A stretch of 64,000 nucleotides of DNA, taken from contig NZ_JAENBO010000001.1 of NCBI RefSeq assembly GCF_016481305.1, positions 372,001-436,000 on the forward strand, in the 5' to 3' direction. The position numbers and the translations under genes were made by a program. How positions within the stretch are numbered: the first letter of the stretch is position 1; every line of letters starts with the position of its first letter. This document shows positions 33,906 through 44,226 of this stretch, piece after piece. This DNA comes from Streptococcus pacificus (lineage in GTDB: Bacteria > Bacillota > Bacilli > Lactobacillales > Streptococcaceae). The notes under the pieces are model-generated. The model did no database searches, was not told where the DNA came from, and was given only the letters and a program-made list of their open reading frames with translations.

Positions 33906-34757
33906 ATGAGTAGTTTATTTAATATAGATGCTAATTTTTTTAGAAGTCTTTTCGATAGTCCTCTAGCTATTATCGTCAATATAGTTGATATATTGATAGT
34001 CTCTTGGCTAATTTATCGTTTCATCAAGGCTTTAGCAGGGACCAAAGTAATGTCGTTAGTGCAAGGTGCTGTCTTGTTTGTCATTATTCGCTTTATTTCG
34101 GGATTGATTGGCTTTAGCACTCTTACTTATTTAATGAATCAAGTCATTACCTATGGTGTTATTGCTGGTGTTGTTATTTTTGCTCCTGAAATCCGTTCAG
34201 GTCTTGAGCGTTTTGGACGTACGCCACAATCGTTTATCCAAACCCAGACTCTAACGGATGAAGAAAAGTTAATTTCTGCTTTAATGAGGGCAGTCAAATA
34301 TATGAGCCCTCGTAAAATTGGTGCGCTTATAGCCATTGAAAACACTCAAATACTAAGAGAATATATTTCAACAGGCATTCCTCTTGATGCTGATATTTCA
34401 AGCCAATTATTAATTAATATATTTATTCCAAACACACCATTACATGATGGTGCAGTTATCATTAGTGGTAATAAAATAGCGGCGGCTTCTTGTTATTTAC
34501 CCTTGACGGATTCAAAGAACATTTCAAAAGAGTTTGGGACACGCCATAGAGCAGCCATTGGCCTTTCTGAACGATCAGATGCTCTTACTGTTATTATTTC
34601 TGAGGAAACTGGTGCTATCTCTATCGCCTATAAAGAAAGATTAGAACACGACCTTTCTTTAGATGAATTTGATAAAGAATTACATTCTATCTTTTCTCCA
34701 AAAGTTAAAAAGACTCGTTTCAACTGGAGAAAATTTTTAGGAGGTGAGAAATCATGA
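33906..34757 (+). CDS. cdaA: Diadenylate cyclase CdaA
   Basis: Makes cyclic di-AMP from two ATP at the membrane. The 283 residues start with three hydrophobic helices (about 18-100), followed by the DAC catalytic domain with DGA at 181-183 and RHR at 213-215, the two defining motifs. I chose the ATG at 33906; an upstream in-frame TTG at 33891 adds five residues and is less likely. It overlaps the next gene by 4 nt. The cdaA-cdaR-glmM order is the conserved Firmicutes arrangement, in which CdaR and GlmM are known to modulate the cyclase. Confidence 0.95.
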   Translation: MSSLFNIDANFFRSLFDSPLAIIVNIVDILIVSWLIYRFIKALAGTKVMSLVQGAVLFVIIRFISGLIGFSTLTYLMNQVITYGVIAGVVIFAPEIRSGLERFGRTPQSFIQTQTLTDEEKLISALMRAVKYMSPRKIGALIAIENTQILREYISTGIPLDADISSQLLINIFIPNTPLHDGAVIISGNKIAAASCYLPLTDSKNISKEFGTRHRAAIGLSERSDALTVIISEETGAISIAYKERLEHDLSLDEFDKELHSIFSPKVKKTRFNWRKFLGGEKS

Positions 34758-35713
34758 GTAAACGAATTTTTGTGAAGAAATTAAGTTTAATTTTAGTTTC
34801 AATTTTCTTTGCACTATTCTTGTTTTTAACAGCCAAATCAAGTAATTATAACAATACAACATCTCAGATTAACAGATTTACAGAAACTTACACACATACG
34901 TTAGAAAATATTCCAATAGATATCAAATATGATAGTGATGAGTATTTTATTAGTGGCTATTCTTATGAGGTTGAAGTCTATTTAACGTCAACGAATCGTG
35001 TTAAGCTTGATTCAGAAATTAATCCATCAACTAGAAGTTTTCAAGTGGTGGCTGATTTATCCAATCTAAGTGTTGGTCAAACAAAAGTTCCTTTGCAAAT
35101 TAAAGACATGCCATCTGAAGTGACTGGACAAATTTCTCCAGCAACGATGGAAGTAACAATAGGCAAGAAACAAACTAAAAAGTTTGAAGTTATACCAACC
35201 ATTAAAGATGAACAATTAGCAGAAGGCTATGAACTTAAAAATATTAAAGCTAATATCAAAGAGGTAGAGGTTACTAGTGATGAGGCAACTATTGATCAAA
35301 TTGATCATGTGGTAGCTTCCTTCCCAGATGATTTTGAGTTATCTGATGACCTAGAAGAAGATGTTATTCTTCAAGCTGTGTCTGAAAATGGCACAATTCT
35401 ACCAAGCATTATTGATCCAGTAAGTGCTAAACTATCGGTTGAGTTAAAACGATTAAGTAAGACAGTGCCTGTTGTTATTGAATTGACTGGTGAGCTTGAT
35501 AGTAGTCTTAAAAATATTCGTTACGAACTAGAAAGTAGTGAAGCCTTAATTTTTGGTTCTCAAGAAGACTTAGACAACACAACTGAAATCAGAGTTCCTG
35601 TTGATATTTCAAATGTTAAGAAAAATACAATTAGGACAATTGAATTACTAGATGATAATGTTTCAGTTGTACCGGAAACGATGAAACTAACCTTGACGGT
35701 TGAGAAAAAATAG
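34754..35713 (+). CDS. cdaR: YbbR-domain regulator of CdaA (CdaR)
   Basis: A membrane-anchored extracellular protein that modulates CdaA. The 319 residues have one N-terminal helix (about 8-27) and then YbbR repeats; each follows a similar beta-rich pattern (for example DIKYDSDEYFISGYSYEVEVYL, VIPTIKDEQLAEGYELKNIKA and PVVIELTGELDSSLKNIRYE). Its start overlaps the cdaA stop by 4 nt, so the two should be made together. Confidence 0.92.
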   Translation: MSKRIFVKKLSLILVSIFFALFLFLTAKSSNYNNTTSQINRFTETYTHTLENIPIDIKYDSDEYFISGYSYEVEVYLTSTNRVKLDSEINPSTRSFQVVADLSNLSVGQTKVPLQIKDMPSEVTGQISPATMEVTIGKKQTKKFEVIPTIKDEQLAEGYELKNIKANIKEVEVTSDEATIDQIDHVVASFPDDFELSDDLEEDVILQAVSENGTILPSIIDPVSAKLSVELKRLSKTVPVVIELTGELDSSLKNIRYELESSEALIFGSQEDLDNTTEIRVPVDISNVKKNTIRTIELLDDNVSVVPETMKLTLTVEKK

Positions 35714-35766
35714 TTTTGCTAGAAGGAAAACAAAGAAGGAGGAGAGTGAGCAATCACTAGATTATT

Positions 35767-37116
35767 ATGGGAAAATATTTTGGAACAGACGGTGTTCGTG
35801 GTGAAGCGAATGTTGAATTAACACCTGAATTAGCTTTTAAATTGGGACGATTTGGTGGTTATGTACTAAGCCAACACGAACAAGGGACACCAAAAGTCTT
35901 GGTAGCAAGAGACACACGTATTTCTGGTGAAATGCTTGAAGCGGCCTTGGTTGCTGGTCTTTTATCAGTTGGTATTGAGGTTTACAAACTTGGCGTTTTA
36001 GCAACGCCTGCTGTTTCTTACCTTGTAAGAACTGAAGGTGCTAGTGCTGGTGTTATGATTTCTGCCAGCCATAATCCTGCTTTAGATAATGGGATTAAGT
36101 TCTTTGGTAATGACGGCTTTAAATTAGACGATGAGAGAGAATTAGAAATCGAAGCCTTGTTGGATAAAGAAGACGATACTCTTCCACGTCCAAGTGCTGA
36201 AGGATTAGGGAAATTGGTTGATTTTCCTGAAGGCTTAAGAAAATATGAGAAGTTTCTAGTCTCTACTGGCGTAGATTTAAAAGAGATGAAAGTAGCACTA
36301 GATGCAGCCAATGGTTCAGCAAGTACGTCTGCAAGACAAATCTTCTTAGACTTAAATGCTGATATTACTATTATTGGAGAACAGCCAGATGGATTAAATA
36401 TCAATGACGGTGTAGGCTCAACTCATCCAGAAGCTCTTCAAAAACTGGTTATTGAAAGTCAATCAGCTATTGGTTTAGCTTTTGATGGTGATAGTGATCG
36501 ATTAATTGCTGTTGATGAAAAAGGTGAAATTGTTGACGGTGATAAAATCATGTACATCATTGGTAAATATCTTTTTGAAAAAGGTGAATTAGCCAAAAAC
36601 ACCATTGTGACAACGGTCATGTCAAATCTTGGTTTTCATAAAGCGCTTGATCGTGAAGACATCCATAAAGTCGTGACAGCTGTCGGTGACCGCTATGTTG
36701 TGGAAGAGATGAGAAAGTCAGGTTATAATCTTGGTGGTGAGCAATCTGGTCATGTTATTATCATGGATTACAATACAACAGGTGATGGTCAACTAACCGC
36801 CATTCAGTTAACCAAAGTGATGATGGAAACTGGCAAGTCACTGTCACAATTAGCTAGCGAGGTAACTATTTACCCTCAAAAATTAGTTAATATTCGTGTA
36901 GAAAATCAAATGAAGAATAAGGCTATGGAAGTGCCTGCTATTTCAGAAATTATCAAAAAGATGGAAGAAGAAATGGCTGGTAATGGTCGTATTCTTGTGC
37001 GTCCTAGTGGCACAGAACCACTATTACGTGTGATGGCTGAAGCGCCAACTCATGAAGAAGTGGATTATTATGTTGATACTATTGCAGAAGTTGTTAAAGC
37101 TGAAATAGGAATTTAG
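35767..37116 (+). CDS. glmM: Phosphoglucosamine mutase
   Basis: Converts glucosamine-6-phosphate to glucosamine-1-phosphate, feeding UDP-GlcNAc for peptidoglycan and for the capsule. The 449 residues show the start [10 protein letters not shown], the phosphoserine loop ISASHNP with Ser101, the metal-binding [10 protein letters not shown] motif (about 237-246), the GGEQSGH sugar-binding motif (about 325) and the phosphate-binding RPSGTEP near the C-terminus. The length is normal. Third gene of the cdaA operon. Confidence 0.96.
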   Translation: MGKYFGTDGVRGEANVELTPELAFKLGRFGGYVLSQHEQGTPKVLVARDTRISGEMLEAALVAGLLSVGIEVYKLGVLATPAVSYLVRTEGASAGVMISASHNPALDNGIKFFGNDGFKLDDERELEIEALLDKEDDTLPRPSAEGLGKLVDFPEGLRKYEKFLVSTGVDLKEMKVALDAANGSASTSARQIFLDLNADITIIGEQPDGLNINDGVGSTHPEALQKLVIESQSAIGLAFDGDSDRLIAVDEKGEIVDGDKIMYIIGKYLFEKGELAKNTIVTTVMSNLGFHKALDREDIHKVVTAVGDRYVVEEMRKSGYNLGGEQSGHVIIMDYNTTGDGQLTAIQLTKVMMETGKSLSQLASEVTIYPQKLVNIRVENQMKNKAMEVPAISEIIKKMEEEMAGNGRILVRPSGTEPLLRVMAEAPTHEEVDYYVDTIAEVVKAEIGI

Positions 37117-37119
37117 AAG

Positions 37120-37146
37120 AATGCATCGTTTAAGCGATGCATTTTT
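37120..37146 (+). terminator. Terminator after glmM
   Basis: ATGCATCG pairs with CGATGCAT around a 6-nt loop, followed by TTTTT. Confidence 0.82.
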
Positions 37147-37197
37147 CACTCATTAGTTTCCTTAAAAGCCACTGATTAGCTATATAAGAAAAGATAT

Positions 37198-37227
37198 TTG
37201 TTTTTTATCATTTAAAAATGTTAAAAT
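37198..37227 (+). promoter_or_regulatory. Promoter giving a leaderless hemW mRNA
   Basis: TTGTTT (37198-37203), an 18-nt spacer and TGtTAAAAT (hexamer 37222-37227), then 6 nt and the ATG at 37234. Confidence 0.6.
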
Positions 37228-37233
37228 AGTCCT

Positions 37234-38364
37234 ATGCAAAATAAACCAACGTCAGCTTACGTACATATCCCTTTTTGTACACAAATTTGTTACTATTGTG
37301 ATTTTTCTAAAGTCTTTATAAAGAATCAGCCTGTAGATGACTATCTAAAGGCTCTTACTCGTGAATTTGATTCTTATGGTATTAAAAAGTTAAAAACGCT
37401 CTATATTGGTGGGGGAACGCCAACTGCCATCGATGCTTATCAGCTGGATTATCTATTACAACACTTACAAAAGCATTTGGATCTTTCTCAGCTATCAGAG
37501 TTCACCATTGAAGCAAATCCTGGAGACCTTACAAAAGATAAGATTGCTGTTTTGAAAAATTCTTGCGTTAATCGTGTGTCCTTAGGTGTTCAAACCTTTA
37601 ATAATAAACACTTGAAACAAATTGGTAGAGGACACAATGAAAGTCAAATCTATGAAAGTATTGATAGTTTAAAAGCAGCAGGTTTTGATAATATCTCGAT
37701 TGACTTAATCTATGCACTTCCTAATCAAACCATGGATGATGTTAAGGAAAATGTTGCAAAAGCTCTCAAGCTTGACATTCCGCATCTTAGTCTTTATAGT
37801 TTGATTCTCGAAAACCACACCGTTTTTATGAATAAAATGCGTCGTGGTAAGTTACCATTGCCTACTGAGGATTTAGAAGCAGAAATGTTTGACTATATTA
37901 TTGCTGAGATGGAAAATCATGGATTTGAACATTATGAAATCTCCAATTTTTCCAAACCCGGCTTTCAAAGTCAACATAATTTGATGTACTGGAATAATGA
38001 TGAGTACTACGGCTGTGGGGCTGGTGCATCAGGTTACCTTGATGGGATTCGCTATAAAAATCATGGGCCAATTAGGCATTATTTAAACGCTGTTGAAGAA
38101 GGGTCAACAAGAGTCACAGAAGAAGTTCTCAGTCTAAAAGAAAAAATAGAGGAAGAACTCTTCTTAGGGCTTCGAAAAAAATCAGGGGTTTCAATAAAAC
38201 GCTTTGAAGAAAAATTTAATCTTTCTTTTGAAGAACAGTATGGTGACGTTGTTTCAAAACTTTACCAAGATGGCTTGTTACAACGAACAGGCGATCGAGT
38301 TAGAATGACGAAAAAAGGACTATTTCTTGGAGATAGTGTTGCAGAAAAATTTATTTTGGAGTAA
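37234..38364 (+). CDS. hemW: Radical SAM haem chaperone HemW
   Basis: A radical SAM protein related to coproporphyrinogen oxidase HemN but acting, where studied, as a haem-binding chaperone. The 376 residues carry the iron-sulfur cluster motif CTQICYYC (Cys15, 19, 22), the SAM-binding GGGTPT motif and the C-terminal HemN domain. Start MQNKPTSAYVHIPFC is canonical for the family. No Shine-Dalgarno sequence is present; the -10 box is 6 nt away. The organism shows no haem synthesis genes here, so the chaperone role fits better than an oxidase role. It begins a tight cluster that continues to the membrane protein at 39.9 kb. Confidence 0.92.
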   Translation: MQNKPTSAYVHIPFCTQICYYCDFSKVFIKNQPVDDYLKALTREFDSYGIKKLKTLYIGGGTPTAIDAYQLDYLLQHLQKHLDLSQLSEFTIEANPGDLTKDKIAVLKNSCVNRVSLGVQTFNNKHLKQIGRGHNESQIYESIDSLKAAGFDNISIDLIYALPNQTMDDVKENVAKALKLDIPHLSLYSLILENHTVFMNKMRRGKLPLPTEDLEAEMFDYIIAEMENHGFEHYEISNFSKPGFQSQHNLMYWNNDEYYGCGAGASGYLDGIRYKNHGPIRHYLNAVEEGSTRVTEEVLSLKEKIEEELFLGLRKKSGVSIKRFEEKFNLSFEEQYGDVVSKLYQDGLLQRTGDRVRMTKKGLFLGDSVAEKFILE

Positions 38365-38368
38365 TTTT

Positions 38369-39103
38369 ATGGGGAAAAAATATAGTGTCTCTCTTCGTGT
38401 ACCGTTTTATGACGTTGATCTTAACCAGAATATGAAATTATCACATCTCCTTGCAAGATGTCTCTATGTTTCTGGTCTCCAATCAAAAGAACTTGGTGTT
38501 TCTGATCAAAAAATATTTGCTGATTATCACTTGGTTTGGGTGATTACTGACTATGATATAACTATTAATCGTCTTCCTCATTACGATGAAGAAATTACCA
38601 TTGAAACGCAAGCGCTCAGTTATAATCACTATTTTTGTTACCGCCAATTCAAAATTCTTGACCAAGATAGCAACCTTCTTTTAACAATTATGGGCAGTTT
38701 TGTCTTGATTGACTATAGAACAAGAAAATTGAGTTCTGTAGTAGACGAAATTGTAGCTCCTTATGAATCTGAGAGAACAAAAAAACGACTTAAGGGTCCT
38801 AAATATCCAAAACTTGATGAGAGCATAGAGACGCAACTGCCTATCACGTTTTTTGACTATGATTTGAATGGTCATGTGACTAATAGCCAATACCTCAATT
38901 GGGTCTATGATAGTCTTTCATTTGAATTTTTGAAAGAGCATACGCCAAAACAGATTAATCTACGCTTTTTAAAAGAAATTACTGGTGAAGGGGCGATTTC
39001 TTCAAAAGTTCAGTTTAATGACAATACGTCCTATCACGAAATACAATATCATGACGCTGTTCATGCCCAAGCTATTATCGAATGGAGAAAAAATGACTTA
39101 TAA
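38369..39103 (+). CDS. Acyl-ACP thioesterase
   Basis: Releases fatty acid from acyl carrier protein. The 244 residues form two hot-dog domains of the FatA/FatB-type family; recognisable stretches are [18 protein letters not shown] at the start, [13 protein letters not shown], and in the second half [18 protein letters not shown] with its Asp/Asn/His catalytic set. The ATG at 38369 follows TTGGAG; earlier in-frame starts lie inside hemW and are rejected. It lies 4 nt after hemW and overlaps the next gene by 11 nt. Confidence 0.9.
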   Translation: MGKKYSVSLRVPFYDVDLNQNMKLSHLLARCLYVSGLQSKELGVSDQKIFADYHLVWVITDYDITINRLPHYDEEITIETQALSYNHYFCYRQFKILDQDSNLLLTIMGSFVLIDYRTRKLSSVVDEIVAPYESERTKKRLKGPKYPKLDESIETQLPITFFDYDLNGHVTNSQYLNWVYDSLSFEFLKEHTPKQINLRFLKEITGEGAISSKVQFNDNTSYHEIQYHDAVHAQAIIEWRKNDL

Positions 39104-39866
39104 AGCTTATATCATCGATCTTGATGGCACAATCTATAAAGGTAAAAATCGAATTCCTGAAGGGGAAAAATTTGTTCACCACTTACAAGAACGACAAATC
39201 CCCTATCTTTTCTTGACCAATAATACAACAAGAACCCCTCAAATGATCAAAGACATGCTTTCTCAACAGTTCAATATCAACACAGGCTTAGAAACAATTT
39301 ATACGGCCTCTTTAGCCACACTTGATTATATGAATGATTTAGGAAAAGAAAAAACAGCTTATGTTTTAGGTGAAGAAGGCTTAAAATCAGCCATTTATGA
39401 TGCTGGTTATGTTGAAGATACAAAAAGTCCTGCCTATGTAGTGGTTGGCTTAGATAGAACACTCGATTATGAAAAGCTCTCAATTGCAACGTTAGCCATT
39501 TTAAACGGTGCAACCTTTATCGGTACAAATCCTGATTTGAATATTCCAACCGAAAAAGGTTTACAACCAGGTGCAGGAGCTCTTTTAGCCTTTTTAGAGG
39601 CAGCAACACGTGTTAATCCAACGATTATTGGTAAACCTGAAGCCATCATCATTGAAAAAGCTTTAGCAATTTTAGATGTTGACAAAAAAGACGCTATTGT
39701 TGTAGGCGATAATTATAAGACAGACATTCGTGCTGCTATTGATAACGGCATTGCAAGTCTTTTAGTGACAACTGGTTTTACCAAGCCTGAGGAGGTTAGG
39801 AGCTTACCTATCAAACCTGATTTTGTATTAAACAGTTTAGCGGAGTGGTCGTTTGATGAAAAATAA
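39093..39866 (+). CDS. HAD-family sugar phosphatase (NagD-like, TIGR01457)
   Basis: A cytoplasmic HAD-superfamily phosphatase of 257 residues. The nucleophile motif IDLDGTIY (about 7-14), motif [11 protein letters not shown] (about 40-48), and the late [11 protein letters not shown] and [12 protein letters not shown] (motif IV Asp residues) match the NagD/AraL-like subfamily, which acts on small phosphorylated metabolites. The substrate is unknown. The ATG at 39093 follows GGAG and lies within the end of the thioesterase gene; a much earlier in-frame start would overlap that gene by over 100 nt and is rejected. Confidence 0.88.
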   Translation: MTYKAYIIDLDGTIYKGKNRIPEGEKFVHHLQERQIPYLFLTNNTTRTPQMIKDMLSQQFNINTGLETIYTASLATLDYMNDLGKEKTAYVLGEEGLKSAIYDAGYVEDTKSPAYVVVGLDRTLDYEKLSIATLAILNGATFIGTNPDLNIPTEKGLQPGAGALLAFLEAATRVNPTIIGKPEAIIIEKALAILDVDKKDAIVVGDNYKTDIRAAIDNGIASLLVTTGFTKPEEVRSLPIKPDFVLNSLAEWSFDEK

Positions 39867-40506
39867 AATATTAAGCCTATTTTCAATCATCTGGCTACTA
39901 TCACTAGCGATTTTAGTCACTATTTATTTGGTTTGGCTTAGCTACCCATTAGCGATTGACTATTTTAGTCTGGGAGATATCGTCGCTCTACCAGTTAAAA
40001 GAATTGCAAATAATTTTAATGATTTAATGTTTTTTTTGACCAATCCTCTAAAATTAGAATTACTGATGCCTGATTTTCCAACCTCTGAAAGTGGTCTTAA
40101 ACACTTTTTTGATGTTAAATGGTTATTTCATCTCGCACAAGCAGTCGCTATCGTTTTAGCACTTCCAAGCTTATCGTTTTTTAAAGAAGCTTTTAAAAAA
40201 CAAAGGTTATGGTATTATCAAAGATACTATTTATTTGCTCTTATTTTACCAGTGTTAGTAGCTGGTTTTGCTTTTTTTATCGGCTTTGACAATTTTTTTA
40301 CACTCTTTCACACGCTTTTGTTTCCAGGGGATTCATCCTGGTTATTTAATCCACAAACAGATCCCGTGATTTTAATACTGCCAGAAGAGTTTTTCCTAGC
40401 TTGTTTTATCGTCTTTTTTATTCTCTATGAAGCTATCATGTGTCTTTTTTATTTGATGGCAAGACGTTCTCTTTTTAATAAGCTTTCCAAAAGGTCAAAG
40501 AATTGA
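39856..40506 (+). CDS. TIGR01906-type integral membrane protein
   Basis: A 216-residue protein with four to five hydrophobic helices (about 8-30, 94-108, 124-146 and 182-204) and an extracytoplasmic loop rich in aromatic residues. I recognise it as the streptococcal/lactococcal TIGR01906 membrane family that regularly follows the HAD phosphatase gene; its function is unknown. The ATG at 39856 overlaps the previous stop by 11 nt; an in-frame TTG immediately before it is possible. Confidence 0.75.
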   Translation: MKNKILSLFSIIWLLSLAILVTIYLVWLSYPLAIDYFSLGDIVALPVKRIANNFNDLMFFLTNPLKLELLMPDFPTSESGLKHFFDVKWLFHLAQAVAIVLALPSLSFFKEAFKKQRLWYYQRYYLFALILPVLVAGFAFFIGFDNFFTLFHTLLFPGDSSWLFNPQTDPVILILPEEFFLACFIVFFILYEAIMCLFYLMARRSLFNKLSKRSKN

Positions 40507-40556
40507 TTATAAGAATCTGGCTTTACTAGCCATCTACTTCCATGAAAGGACAGGAC

Positions 40557-41705
40557 ATGATTTATTTTGATAATGCGGCAACGACAATGCCTTATCCAGA
40601 GGTTTTAAAAACCTATCAAGACGTTGCCCAAAAAATTATTGGTAACCCATCTAGTTTACATCAACTAGGTTCTCAAGCTTCAAGAATTTTAGAGGCTGCA
40701 AGAAAACAAATCGCCGATTTAATTGGTAAGAAACCCGAAGAGATATTTTTCACATCAGGTGGAACAGAAAGTGATAACTGGGTGATTAAGGGAGTTGCTT
40801 TTGAGAAGATGAGTTTTGGAAAACATATTATCATCTCAAGCATTGAACATCCAGCAGTGACTGAATCAGCCAAAGCACTTGAAAAACTTGGTTTTGAGAT
40901 TGATTATGCGCCTGTTAATAAACAAGGGTTTGTTATTGTTGAGCGTTTAGAAAAAATGATACGAACAGATACGATTTTAGTTTCTATTATGGCTGTTAAT
41001 AATGAAATTGGCGCCATTCAGCCCATTCAAGAAATTGCTGAAGTTTTAACAGCTTGGCCAAAAATTTCTTTTCATGTGGATGCTGTTCAAGCTATCGGTA
41101 AAATAGATACAAGTGTCTTTCTACCTGAACGTGTTGACTATGCTAGCTTTTCTGGTCATAAATTCCATGCCATGCGTGGTGTTGGTTTTATTTATAAAAA
41201 AGATGGTAAGATGATCTCACCGCTCTTATCAGGAGGGGGACAAGAAAAACAATTACGAAGCACAACTGAAAATGTGCCTGCGATTGTTGCTATGGCAAAA
41301 GCTCTTCGTTTAGTCATGACACAAAGAGATACTGTCAATCAACGTTTAACACAAATGAAAGAGACTATTTACCAAGCATTGATAAAAAATAAAGATGTTG
41401 TTCTCTTTTCAGAAAATACGGATGACTTTTCACCCCATATCCTTACTTTTGGTATTAAAGGAATTAGAGGAGAAGTTTTGGTACATGCCTTTGAAGAACA
41501 TGATATCTATCTCTCAACGACAAGCGCATGTTCATCACGTGCAGGTAAAATTGCAGGGACCTTAATCAGTATGGGAGTTGAAACCAGTTTAGCTCAGACA
41601 GCAGTAAGAATCAGTCTAAATGATAGTAATAATATGGCAGAAGTGGAACAGTTTTTAACAATTTTCAATCATATTTATGAAAAAATGGAAAAAGTGAGAG
41701 GTTAG
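40557..41705 (+). CDS. Cysteine desulfurase (NifS/IscS family, ThiI partner)
   Basis: A PLP enzyme that removes sulfur from cysteine and hands it on as a persulfide. The 382 residues show the start [18 protein letters not shown], the cofactor-binding lysine in [12 protein letters not shown] (Lys202) and the catalytic cysteine in [10 protein letters not shown] (Cys325). The ATG at 40557 has AAAGGA at ideal spacing; an in-frame ATG 15 nt earlier overlaps that site. The thiI gene follows after 1 nt, so this is probably the dedicated NifZ-like sulfur donor for tRNA thiolation and not the iron-sulfur-cluster enzyme. Confidence 0.93.
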   Translation: MIYFDNAATTMPYPEVLKTYQDVAQKIIGNPSSLHQLGSQASRILEAARKQIADLIGKKPEEIFFTSGGTESDNWVIKGVAFEKMSFGKHIIISSIEHPAVTESAKALEKLGFEIDYAPVNKQGFVIVERLEKMIRTDTILVSIMAVNNEIGAIQPIQEIAEVLTAWPKISFHVDAVQAIGKIDTSVFLPERVDYASFSGHKFHAMRGVGFIYKKDGKMISPLLSGGGQEKQLRSTTENVPAIVAMAKALRLVMTQRDTVNQRLTQMKETIYQALIKNKDVVLFSENTDDFSPHILTFGIKGIRGEVLVHAFEEHDIYLSTTSACSSRAGKIAGTLISMGVETSLAQTAVRISLNDSNNMAEVEQFLTIFNHIYEKMEKVRG

Positions 41706-41706
41706 A

Positions 41707-42921
41707 ATGGAATATTCAGAAATTATGATTCGCTATGGGGAATTATCAACTAAAGGTAAAAACCGTATGCGTTTCATCAATAAATTAAAGCAAAACATTC
41801 AAGATGTGTTATCAATTTATCCCAAGGTCAAGGTCACTGCTGATCGTGATCGGGCTCATGTGTTTTTAAATGGGACAGACTACCAACCAGTAGCAGAGTC
41901 GCTCAAAGAAATCTTTGGTATTCAGGCTTTCTCACCTTCTTATAAGGTTAAAAAAGAAATGCCAGCAATCAAACAAGCTGTTCAAGATGTTATGACACAC
42001 ATCTATCAAGAAGGGATGACCTTTAAAATCACTAGTAAACGTAGTGATCATGAGTTTGAACTAGACAGTCGTGAGTTAAACCAAGTTTTAGGAGATGCTG
42101 TTTTTGACGTTATCCCTGATATCAAGGTTCAAATGAAAAAACCAGACATTGATTTGAAGGTTGAAATCAGAGATGAAGCAGCTTACTTATCTCATGAAAA
42201 TATCAAAGGTGCAGGTGGCTTGCCTGTTGGGATTTCTGGTAAAGGCATGTTGATGCTATCTGGTGGGATTGATTCACCCGTTGCAGGTTACTTGGCACTT
42301 AAAAGAGGGGTGTCAATTGAAGTTATTCATTTTGCTAGCCCACCTTATACAAGTCCAGGTGCCCTAAGAAAAGCGCATGAATTGACGAGAAAGTTAACGA
42401 AATTTGGTGGGAATATTCAATTTATCGAGGTGCCATTAACTGAGATTCAAGAAGAGATAAAAAACAAGACACCAGAGGCTTACCTCATGACCTTAACCCG
42501 TCGTTTTATGATGCGAATTACTGATGCCATAAGAGAAAAACGTCGAGGGCTTGTTATCATCAACGGGGAAAGTCTAGGCCAAGTAGCCAGCCAAACGTTA
42601 GAGAGTATGCAGGCTATTAATGCTGTGACCTCAACACCAATTATTCGACCTGTTGTGACTATGGATAAGTTAGAAATCATTGAATTGGCTGAAAGAATTG
42701 ATACTTTTGAAGTGTCTATTCAACCTTTTGAAGATTGCTGTACGATTTTTGCACCTGATCGTCCTAAGACAACTCCAAAAGTTAAAAAGGCTGAATTTTA
42801 TGAAAATCGTCTAGATGTAGAAGGATTAGTGGCGCGTGCTGTAGCTAATATGAAAGTCATTGAAATCACTCCTCAAGTGGAAAAAGATGATCTGTCACAA
42901 TTGATTGATGATTTTCTCTAA
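41707..42921 (+). CDS. thiI: tRNA 4-thiouridine synthase ThiI
   Basis: Thiolates uridine 8 of tRNA. The 404 residues have an N-terminal ferredoxin-like plus THUMP region (to about 165) and the PP-loop ATPase domain with [10 protein letters not shown] from residue 185. The C-terminal rhodanese domain of the E. coli enzyme is absent, as usual in Firmicutes, where the neighbouring desulfurase gives sulfur directly. A Cys pair lies in EDCCTIF (about 343-349). It is coupled to the desulfurase gene by a 1-nt gap and followed by a terminator. Confidence 0.95.
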   Translation: MEYSEIMIRYGELSTKGKNRMRFINKLKQNIQDVLSIYPKVKVTADRDRAHVFLNGTDYQPVAESLKEIFGIQAFSPSYKVKKEMPAIKQAVQDVMTHIYQEGMTFKITSKRSDHEFELDSRELNQVLGDAVFDVIPDIKVQMKKPDIDLKVEIRDEAAYLSHENIKGAGGLPVGISGKGMLMLSGGIDSPVAGYLALKRGVSIEVIHFASPPYTSPGALRKAHELTRKLTKFGGNIQFIEVPLTEIQEEIKNKTPEAYLMTLTRRFMMRITDAIREKRRGLVIINGESLGQVASQTLESMQAINAVTSTPIIRPVVTMDKLEIIELAERIDTFEVSIQPFEDCCTIFAPDRPKTTPKVKKAEFYENRLDVEGLVARAVANMKVIEITPQVEKDDLSQLIDDFL

Positions 42922-42926
42922 AAAGG

Positions 42927-42960
42927 AAACTAGGAAAAGTCTATTCTTTTTCTAGTTTTT
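42927..42960 (+). terminator. Terminator after thiI
   Basis: A 13-bp stem (42927-42939 with 42946-42958, one G-T pair), loop TCTATT and a T-run. Confidence 0.85.
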
Positions 42961-42968
42961 ATTTTTAC

Positions 42969-42997
42969 TTATCAAGTATTGTAAAATAGAGTATAAT
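42969..42997 (+). promoter_or_regulatory. Promoter of the capA-like gene
   Basis: TTATCA (42969-42974), a 17-nt spacer and TATAAT (42992-42997), 20 nt before the ATG, with AAGGAG between. Confidence 0.7.
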
Positions 42998-43017
42998 AGT
43001 TGTAAGGAGAAAATGGT

Positions 43018-44226
43018 ATGTTTAAATTAAAAAGAGAAACATTATTACTACTATTATCAGTTATATTGTTATTAGTCATTACCTTTTTAGGTGTCCTGCT
43101 TAATCGGTCACAGTTAACATCGCCAAAACCTGTTCCAGAGGCAGCGAAGAAAACCGATAACTCAGTGAAAACAGCTCGTGTTGTTGCTAACGGAGATATT
43201 TTGCTACACGATATTTTATACACTAGTGCTAAAAAAGCAGATGGTAGTTATGACTTTACACCTTACTTTGAGTATGCTAAAGATTGGATTGATGATGCCG
43301 ATTTAGCTATTGGCGATTATGAGGGAACTATAAGTCCTGATTTTCCACTAGCAGGCTACCCTTTATTTAATGCTCCAAGTGAAATTGCTGAAAATTTAAA
43401 AAGTGTCGGCTATGATGTGGTTGACTTAGCTCATAATCATATTCTTGACTCACAACTAGCTGGTGCGCTTAACACAGTTGATGTTTTTCAAGACCAAGGG
43501 ATAGACACAGTTGGTGTCTACAAAACAAATCGTGAAAAAGAACCCTTTCTAATCAAAGAAGTCAATGGTATTAAAATTGCTATCTTAGCTTATGCTTATG
43601 GCTATAATGGCATGGAAGCCAACTTGACTCAAGAGGAATACGAAAAACACTTGTCTGATTTGGATGAAGAAAAGATTCAAGCTGAAATTGAAGAAGCAGA
43701 AAAGAAAGCTGACGTCACTATTGTCATGCCTCAAATGGGTGTTGAGTATCAAAGAGAACCGACACAAGAACAAATTGATCTTTATCACAAAATGATTGAT
43801 TGGGGAGCAGATGTTGTTTTTGGTGGTCACCCTCATGTGACTGAGCCATCTGAAGTACTTGAAAAAGAGGGAGAGAATAAATTAATCATCTATTCTATGG
43901 GCAATTTTATTTCTAACCAACGACTAGAAACGGTTGATGATATTTGGACTGAACGTGGTGTTTTAATGGATGTCACCTTTGAAAAAAAAGGAGATAAAAC
44001 TGTGATTAAAACTGCAAAAGCTCATCCTACGCAAGTATGGTCTTGGGGTAAGGGAGAGTACGGCATAGAAGGTTATGAGTATCGTGATTATCGCGTTTTA
44101 ATTTTAGAAGATTTTATCGCAGGTGGTAAAAACAGGGATACAATAGATGATACGATGAAAGAAAAAGTCGATATCGCCTATAAAGAAATGAATGAATTGG
44201 TGGATTTAAAATGGCCGAGCAATTAA
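43018..44226 (+). CDS. CapA/YwtB-family metallophosphatase-like surface protein
   Basis: A membrane-anchored extracellular protein of 402 residues: one N-terminal helix (about 8-27), then a calcineurin-like domain of the CapA type with ANGDILLHD, the GDYEG motif, DLAHNHILD, MGVEYQREPT, GGHPHVTEP and YSMGNFI. In bacilli CapA is part of poly-gamma-glutamate export, but here no capB, capC or capD gene is near, so that function should not be assumed. Operon with the next gene, which overlaps it by 16 nt. Confidence 0.88.
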   Translation: MFKLKRETLLLLLSVILLLVITFLGVLLNRSQLTSPKPVPEAAKKTDNSVKTARVVANGDILLHDILYTSAKKADGSYDFTPYFEYAKDWIDDADLAIGDYEGTISPDFPLAGYPLFNAPSEIAENLKSVGYDVVDLAHNHILDSQLAGALNTVDVFQDQGIDTVGVYKTNREKEPFLIKEVNGIKIAILAYAYGYNGMEANLTQEEYEKHLSDLDEEKIQAEIEEAEKKADVTIVMPQMGVEYQREPTQEQIDLYHKMIDWGADVVFGGHPHVTEPSEVLEKEGENKLIIYSMGNFISNQRLETVDDIWTERGVLMDVTFEKKGDKTVIKTAKAHPTQVWSWGKGEYGIEGYEYRDYRVLILEDFIAGGKNRDTIDDTMKEKVDIAYKEMNELVDLKWPSN

